NCBI GenBank assembly: GCA_052034135.1
Contig: JBPOJC010000114.1
Coordinates: 1 to 37,512, forward strand
Origin: JAGPKI01 sp052034135
GTDB taxonomy: Bacteria > Caldisericota > Caldisericia > UBA6126 > JAGPKI01
Reading direction: 5' to 3'
Length of the DNA: 37,512 nucleotides
Of the stretch, positions 35,888-37,512 are shown piece after piece. Positions within the stretch are counted from its first letter, which is position 1, and each line of letters opens with the position of its first letter. A program made the position numbers and the translations under genes. The notes below the pieces were generated by a model. It saw only the letters and a program-made list of their open reading frames with translations. It made no database searches and was not told the DNA's origin.

Positions 35888-36672
35888 TTCGTCATTCAAA
35901 AGTGCGGTATTATCGCACATGTCGCACTCAGTCATTCCGAAGTGCGGTATTATCGCACAAGTCCTTAAGGATCTCAGTATCTGTCATTCCCGAAAGTCTA
36001 CAAACTGTCATTCCCGAACTCCGCCAAACTGTCATCCCCGAATGTATTTATCGGGGATCCAGACCAATTTTTGTTTTGATAGGTATTATAAAAGAAGGAG
36101 ATCCTTCGGTCGCAGAATACGCTCCCTCAGGATGACACACCACAACAGTCATTCCGAAGTGCGGTATTATCGCACACGTACTGAGGAATCTCAGTTTTCG
36201 CATTTCCATCATTGCAAATGGTAGGTCTATGTTTATTTTTGCATGCGACGGCAAAATGAGGAGTTCCTTCGGTCACAAAATAAAGATACGCTCCCTCAGG
36301 ATGACAGTGGGGGAGGAGGTCATTCTGAGCGAAGTGAAGAATCTCCTCATTTAATCTTTTCAGTGTAAAACAGACATTCTTGTCTGTTCTTTCTTCTCCT
36401 TTTTATTCATATTTGTGTTTGACGAACTTTAGATAAGGAGACCCTTCGTCGCTGAGATGAGTGCTCCTCAGGGTGACGGGGGTGGTATGTCATCCCCGAA
36501 CTCCGCCAAACTGTCATTCCCGAATGTATTTATCGGGATCCAGAACTCTTTTCTTTAACATTTTTCGTATTTAGGAGTGACAAAATTGTCATTTTTACCC
36601 CACTTATATATATGGAGGGATTATTTTCTTTTGTTATTTCTTCCGTCATTCTTAGCGATTGCGGGAATCCAG
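35888..36672. repeat. Repeat hub between folK and the RHS-like gene
   Basis: About 785 bp of repeat units and no gene I can support. Units: two 'gtgcggtattatcgcac' hairpins (about 35900 and 35943), a third near 36160; 'tcatccccgaatgtatttat' plus 'cggggatccaga' (36032-36062); 'aggagatccttcggtcgcag...ctccctcaggatgac' (36096-36136) and a second copy (36257-36304); 'cattctgagcgaagtgaaga' (36320-36339); a hairpin AACAGACA-TTCT-TGTCTGTT (36369-36388); 'gctcctcagggtgacggg' (36464-36481); and the MITE-like copy 3 (36511-36672). From 36673 to 36904 the DNA is AT-rich; a 25-codon ORF (36816-36890) begins after AAAGGGAG, but I cannot support it as a gene. Confidence 0.87.
36511..36672. mobile_element. 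MITE-like composite repeat, copy 3 (core inverted, shortened)
   Basis: Left terminal hairpin 'tgtcattcccgaatgtattt' plus 'atcgggatccaga' (36512-36544), a core at 36556-36619 about 90% identical to the reverse complement of 16389-16452 (including TGACAAAATTGTCA), and a right end 'gtcattcttagcgattgcgg' (36645-36664). Compared with copies 1 and 2 the part beyond the core is shorter, and one terminal hairpin is flipped. Confidence 0.62.
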
Positions 36673-36904
36673 ATTCTGCTTTCAAAAATTTATTTCTTTT
36701 TTCCTTCCTTTTCCTTGACTTTTATAAATATTGGTTTAACTTATAGATTGATACAGTATTTAGAAGGTATTAAAGCTTTTGAAAATTCTAATGGAAAGGG
36801 AGTATTTTAATTTAAATGGCAAAGAGTAATTTTAATTTTGTTTCTTCCTTCCACAAGCAGAGAGAGAGAACAGCTTTAACTCCTCTCTAAACCAGAGTAT
36901 CCTT

Positions 36905-37512
36905 ATGAGGACTATGTTTAATTTTCAAAGAGTTGTTATTTCTTTAATTCTTTCACTTCTACTTCTTATTACATTCTGTATTCCTACTTCTTTTATTAAA
37001 GCTTTTGCTTCTCCGCTAAAAGGTATGGGTAAGATTTACCCTTTAACTCTTTCTACAGAGGGAAACGATAATGCAGGAATAAAAGGATATGATTATGAAT
37101 ATGCTTATCTTAAGACATCAGAATGGACTACTCTAATAGCAGATTTAGAAGATGGTAATTCTATGTTAAGGGTTGATATGTTTAATATACCAGGAACTGG
37201 AATTAATTTAGGATTTGGTATAACTTACAATTCATTTAATTCTGACTTAAATATTGGATTAGGTAAGGGCTGGACCTCTGATCTACACCAATCAGTTTAT
37301 GAAGACCCACTTACTCATGATGTAACACATGTAACTTCTACAGGAGCAAAGTTAATATTTGAATATGATGCAGGAACTGGTAAGTATAATAGCCCTAAAG
37401 GTTTCTCTGGAGAGTTAACAAAGAAAGGTGATGGAACTTATGAAATAAAGACAATTGGTAAAGAGAAACTAACATTTGATAGTTCAGGTAAATTAAGAAG
37501 GATGGAAAAGTG
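36905..37512 (+). CDS. RHS/YD-repeat-like secreted protein, N-terminal part (runs off the window)
   Basis: An open reading frame from ATG 36905 to the window edge (202 complete codons, no stop). Residues 1-36 are a signal peptide ('VVISLILSLLLLITFCIP', cleavage likely after AFA). The rest resembles the N-terminal domain of large RHS/YD-repeat surface proteins: 'NIPGTGINLGFGITYNSFNS', 'IGLGKGWTSDLHQSVYED', 'VTSTGAKLIFEYDAGTGKY', 'GELTKKGDGTYEIKT', 'KLTFDSSGKLRRMEK'. Such proteins are often very long and may carry a variable toxin domain at the end, which is not visible here. The ribosome binding site is weak; the ATG at 36914 is an alternative start. Function is inferred only from the family. 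Confidence 0.72.
   Translation, partial: MRTMFNFQRVVISLILSLLLLITFCIPTSFIKAFASPLKGMGKIYPLTLSTEGNDNAGIKGYDYEYAYLKTSEWTTLIADLEDGNSMLRVDMFNIPGTGINLGFGITYNSFNSDLNIGLGKGWTSDLHQSVYEDPLTHDVTHVTSTGAKLIFEYDAGTGKYNSPKGFSGELTKKGDGTYEIKTIGKEKLTFDSSGKLRRMEK

Noticed and set aside
35902..36254. Several ORFs after folK
   Set aside because: Encoded by repeat units, overlapping in different frames, with no recognisable protein features.
36577..36810. 77-residue hydrophobic ORF upstream of the RHS-like gene
   Set aside because: Begins within MITE-like copy 3 and crosses its terminal repeat; no ribosome binding site. Hydrophobicity follows from T-rich DNA.
36816..36890. 25-codon ORF with a possible AAAGGGAG site, as a leader peptide
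   Set aside because: The spacing is long (about 13 bp), the product has no features, and there is no comparative support.

Overview
The window is a strongly AT-rich bacterial chromosome segment of about 37.5 kb. It carries 31 complete protein genes and the 5' part of a 32nd. I saw no rRNA, tRNA, CRISPR array, phage module or recognisable transposase. The content suggests an anaerobic bacterium, probably with a monoderm-type envelope: CsaB-type pyruvyl transferase fused to TagA/WecG- and GT4-type glycosyltransferases, secreted proteins with copper-amine-oxidase-N ('stalk') domains, IscS/IscU, a small clostridial-type ferredoxin, and FolE2 in place of FolE. I cannot name the lineage; Firmicutes-like, Caldisericota-like or deep actinobacterial groups are all possible.

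Layout. 1-249: tail of a repeat hub. 250-1656 (-): nadE and a small COG2426 membrane protein. 1747-6195 (+): tightly coupled operon of a PD-(D/E)XK-like protein, a 1099-residue triple glycosyltransferase fusion and a ComF-type phosphoribosyltransferase. 6211-8096 (-): a thioredoxin-fold lipoprotein and the C-terminal transketolase half. 8097-9093: repeat hub. 9094-12338: a polytopic membrane protein, a small C2H2 zinc-finger protein on the opposite strand, and ligA. 12339-13441: repeat hub. 13442-16015 (-): large secreted PQQ-propeller/stalk protein. 16016-16879: repeat hub. 16880-18334 (+): rtcB. 18324-20950 (-): bactofilin, a degenerate M23 protein, an active M23 protein, ferredoxin. 21070-22134 (+): two chrA-like half transporters. 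22141-29686 (-): six-gene run of a Tad-like protein, a solute-binding lipoprotein, iscS, iscU, a secreted stalk protein and a GH130 enzyme. 29852-35881 (+): seven-gene run of the transketolase N-half, gcvT, an aminotransferase, a PTPS/QueD-like gene, folE2, folP and folK. 35882-36904: repeat hub. 36905-end (+): start of a secreted RHS-like protein.

Functional links. The last operon is a nearly complete pterin/folate branch (GTP to dihydropteroate) placed with a folate-using enzyme (GcvT). It has no folB, and the PTPS homologue carries a combined Cys-Glu motif that can explain the gap. The bactofilin operon pairs an intact and an inactivated LytM domain behind one promoter, which looks like a cell-wall shaping module. 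The glycosyltransferase fusion probably builds a pyruvylated wall polymer, and the two stalk-domain proteins and the RHS-like protein populate the same surface.

The most unusual feature is a family of short palindromic and composite repeats (ATTCCC-N8-GGGAAT and relatives). They fill almost every long intergenic gap, form MITE-like units of about 160-265 bp, serve at least once as a transcription terminator, and have entered the coding sequence of the glycosyltransferase fusion as an in-frame array of roughly 21-bp units.
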